NCBI GenBank assembly: GCA_964444375.1
Contig: CAYUGX010000237.1
Coordinates: forward strand, 1 to 8,071
DNA from: JABHCC01 sp964444375
Lineage (GTDB): Bacteria; Bacteroidota; Bacteroidia; Bacteroidales; UBA12481
Direction of reading: 5' to 3'
Length of the DNA: 8,071 nt
Positions 5,855 to 8,071 of the stretch are shown piece after piece (positions within the stretch are counted from its first letter, which is position 1; every line of letters starts with the position of its first letter). Both the position numbers and the translations under genes were made by a program. The notes beneath the pieces were generated by a model. The model ran no database searches, was not told where the DNA came from, and saw nothing but the letters and a program-made list of their open reading frames with translations.

Positions 5855-8071
5855 ATGCGTATTCTTCAATGTATTGTCGTTGCAACTCTAAGTTTCTTTA
5901 TGGGTACTGTTTCAATTCAAGCCCAAACCTTTCGCTTGGTTGGTACCGTTAAAAACACAATTGGAGAAGCTGTTCCTTTTGCACAAATAACAGTAATTAA
6001 AGGATCAGAAATTGGCGATACTTTGCAAGCATCAAGCGATGCAGGTGGTCAATACGCAATTCAAATTGGAGGTTCTAGCTCCTACAATAGCCCACATGGC
6101 AATGAATTGCTATTTCAAAACTTTCCTAACCCTTTCTCCGGATATACAACCATCCCATTTCGACTGTTGCTGAAAGGGTGGGTTCAGATGTCGGTCCACG
6201 ACTGGCAGGGGCGCTTAGTTAAAGACTTAATTGACCAGGAGATGGAAGCAGGTGAGTATACAACCAGCTGGGATGGAACCAACTTCCAAGGTGTTCGTGT
6301 TCCTCCAGGAATCTATTCTGTTGTTCTGCTGACCCAAGGTTCACCTGAGGCGGCCCTGGTTTTTTATGATCGCGACGGTTTTTATGGTGAACCTTTAATC
6401 AGTCAGGAGCCTTTTAAAGCACAAAACGCGGGCAGCGAACAACTAATTTTACCCAAGATAACTGTATCTGCAGACAATTATGAACCCAAAGTCTATGAAA
6501 ATGTGACACTTATTGAGGGAGACAATAGTCTACATGTGGTCTTGTATGAATTGGGGAACCTACTCTATAAAGTGGATGACAATTTCTTCTATGTGAATAA
6601 GAACGGCACATTTGAAAAAATGATAATTCATGGGATTAATCTGGGTGTTGGCACACCAGGCAAAACGCCAGGTATGATTAATTATGTTACCTATGATGAG
6701 TATTACGCCTGGTTTGAGCAGTCAATAGATATTGGTTTTAATGTCATTCGGGTTTACACCCTGCACGGACCGCAGTTCTACGAGGCACTGAGGGATTTTA
6801 ACACTAGCAATCCTGATAACATTTTGTATTTGTTCCAGGGAATCTGGCTTGACGAGGTTGAACTGGATCACAATGTGCCGTCGAAAGATCAACGAGCCGA
6901 TTTATATGAACAAACCGATAAATTCAAAGCTGATATCGCTGAGGTAATTGACTGTGTTCATGGCAATAATAACATAGCTTCACGTCCTGGTCGAGCAAAT
7001 GGAGTTTATACGGCTGCCGGAAATGTAAGCCGGTGGACCATTGGCTACTTAATTGGCCGAGAAGTATATGCCGCTGAAGTGCTGGGAACAAATGAAGATC
7101 ATCCTGAAGACACTGAGCACCTCGGAACCTTTCTTTCAATCACAAATTCATCTGCTGCAGAAGCCTGGTTGACCATGAACCTCGACCATGCTGCCACCTA
7201 TGAAGATGCCAATTACGGAACAACCCGGCCTGTTGGATTCTCGAGCTGGCCAACCCTGGATGTTATCACTCATCCTTACAATGTACAGTATATCGAAGAC
7301 ATGGCCCAGGTTGATTTGAATAAAGTTGACGACAGCAATTATGAAGCTGGAGTTTTTGTGAGTTATCATGCCTATCCCTATTTTCCGGATTTCATTGGCA
7401 AAGACCCAAGCTATCAGAGTTATACCGATGACTATGGTTCAAATGCCTACCTGGGATATTTGCATGACCTAAGATCAACCTATCCTGACAAGGCACTCCT
7501 TATTGCTGAATATGGGGTGCCATCGAGTTGGGGAAATGCCCGCTTTACTACCAGTAATATGCACCATGGAGGTCATAACGAGCAAGAACAAGGGGAGTAT
7601 ACAGTACGTATGTTCAATAATATCCTGGATGCAGGTTGTGCCGGAGGTATTGTCTTTGCACAAATGAATGAATGGTTTAAGTTCAACTGGATCACCTACA
7701 ATATTGAGACGTACTACTACACAGATGACCAAGGTGCATTAATATTCTCACGGACACTATGGCACAATCAAACAAATCCCGAACAAAACTACGGGCTGTT
7801 GTCTTTTGAACCAATACCAGAACCGCTGGTCGCCTATGATTTGGTAGAAAATGGGAGTGATCTGAGCAGCGTTAAAGCTTTAACTGATTTCAGATTCTTT
7901 AACCTCGAATTGAATTTTGAAGACGCCCTCACGGATGGTGAAACCATTTACATTGCCATCGACACCTACGATAAAGACCTGGGTGAATCAATTCTTCCCA
8001 ATCAACAATCGGTCAGTAATCGGGCAGAATTCCTTGTCGAAATCAAGGTCAATGAATCGGCCTTGCTTAAA
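5855..8071 (+). CDS. Secreted multidomain protein with clan GH-A-like glycosidase barrel (3'-truncated by window edge)
   Basis: The frame stays open for 739 codons to the window end. Residues 1-23 form a Sec signal peptide, with likely cleavage after SIQA. Residues 26-73 look like the first half of a CarboxypepD_reg beta-sandwich and 202-233 like its last strands (SADNYEPKVYE...LHVVLYELG). Between them sits a FlgD/T9SS-sorting-like domain (about 85-161). From about 239 to 653 I read a TIM barrel of glycoside hydrolase clan GH-A type: HGINLGVGTPG (259-269), NVIRVYTLHGP (296-306), WTIGYLIGRE (394-403), FSSWPTLD (462-469), VSYHAYPYFPDF (502-513), LLIAEYGVP (548-556) and the last strand GGIVFAQMNEWFK (597-609). 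Glu403 and Glu552 are the likely acid/base and nucleophile. A beta-rich domain with IAIDTYDKDLGE begins after about 654. It probably acts on a polysaccharide outside the cytoplasm; the substrate and exact GH family are unknown to me. The ATG is chosen because the signal peptide follows directly; an in-frame TTG at 5849 would add only two residues. Confidence 0.85.
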   Translation, partial: MRILQCIVVATLSFFMGTVSIQAQTFRLVGTVKNTIGEAVPFAQITVIKGSEIGDTLQASSDAGGQYAIQIGGSSSYNSPHGNELLFQNFPNPFSGYTTIPFRLLLKGWVQMSVHDWQGRLVKDLIDQEMEAGEYTTSWDGTNFQGVRVPPGIYSVVLLTQGSPEAALVFYDRDGFYGEPLISQEPFKAQNAGSEQLILPKITVSADNYEPKVYENVTLIEGDNSLHVVLYELGNLLYKVDDNFFYVNKNGTFEKMIIHGINLGVGTPGKTPGMINYVTYDEYYAWFEQSIDIGFNVIRVYTLHGPQFYEALRDFNTSNPDNILYLFQGIWLDEVELDHNVPSKDQRADLYEQTDKFKADIAEVIDCVHGNNNIASRPGRANGVYTAAGNVSRWTIGYLIGREVYAAEVLGTNEDHPEDTEHLGTFLSITNSSAAEAWLTMNLDHAATYEDANYGTTRPVGFSSWPTLDVITHPYNVQYIEDMAQVDLNKVDDSNYEAGVFVSYHAYPYFPDFIGKDPSYQSYTDDYGSNAYLGYLHDLRSTYPDKALLIAEYGVPSSWGNARFTTSNMHHGGHNEQEQGEYTVRMFNNILDAGCAGGIVFAQMNEWFKFNWITYNIETYYYTDDQGALIFSRTLWHNQTNPEQNYGLLSFEPIPEPLVAYDLVENGSDLSSVKALTDFRFFNLELNFEDALTDGETIYIAIDTYDKDLGESILPNQQSVSNRAEFLVEIKVNESALLK
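6107..6337 (+). other. FlgD/T9SS-sorting-like domain nested inside the secreted protein
   Basis: Residues 85-161 of the last gene carry the hallmarks of the FlgD Ig-like / type IX secretion sorting domain. These are FQNFPNPF at the start, a strand pattern TTIPFRL, then VQMSVHDWQGRLVKDL, the loop EMEAGEYTTSWDGTN, and the closing VPPGIYSVVLLTQ. In most exported Bacteroidota proteins this domain is C-terminal and directs export and surface attachment. Here it lies near the N-terminus, flanked on both sides by what look like halves of one CarboxypepD_reg-like fold. It is therefore more likely a structural insert than a working secretion signal. The domain recognition is from motif memory, not a profile search. 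Confidence 0.7.

Noticed and set aside
6924..7732. Several minus-strand open frames of 70-85 codons opposite the secreted protein gene
   Set aside because: They lack recognisable motifs and lie wholly within a long, well-supported + strand gene, so they are antisense shadows.
1..8071. CRISPR array, insertion sequence, toxin-antitoxin or other defence system
   Set aside because: No regularly spaced repeats, transposase motifs, terminal inverted repeats or small paired genes were seen, and coding sequence fills nearly the whole window.

Overview
The window looks like a piece of a Bacteroidota-type chromosome with moderate GC. The evidence is a carboxypeptidase-regulatory (CarboxypepD_reg) fold and a FlgD/type IX-sorting-like domain with the NFPNPF motif in a secreted protein, and mostly weak or absent Shine-Dalgarno sequences. 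The phylum is an inference from domain style. No rRNA, tRNA or other decisive marker is present.

All six genes lie on the + strand and are packed tightly, with gaps of 12, 45, 6, 5 and 8 bp. (1) 1-1398 is the C-terminal part of a GH2 beta-mannosidase that is cut by the left edge. (2) 1411-3342 is a long-chain acyl-CoA ligase-like AMP-forming enzyme. (3-5) 3388-5846 is a complete zinc/manganese-type ABC importer in the order binding lipoprotein, ATPase, permease (znuA-znuC-znuB-like). (6) 5855-8071 is a large secreted protein cut by the right edge. It has a signal peptide, a CarboxypepD_reg-like domain interrupted by a FlgD/T9SS-like domain, a TIM-barrel domain of glycoside hydrolase clan GH-A type, and the start of a further beta-rich domain.

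Functionally, a glycosidase sits at each end and a metal importer and a lipid-activating enzyme lie between them. The three importer genes clearly work together. Whether the glycosidases and the ligase share a transcript or a pathway with them is not shown by the sequence; the short gaps only make co-transcription plausible.

The most interesting item is the last gene. It has a sorting-like domain nested inside another domain near the N-terminus rather than at the C-terminus, and a clan GH-A-like barrel that I cannot assign to a named family. I saw no CRISPR array, insertion sequence, RNA gene or convincing terminator, and no gene-free stretch longer than 45 bp.
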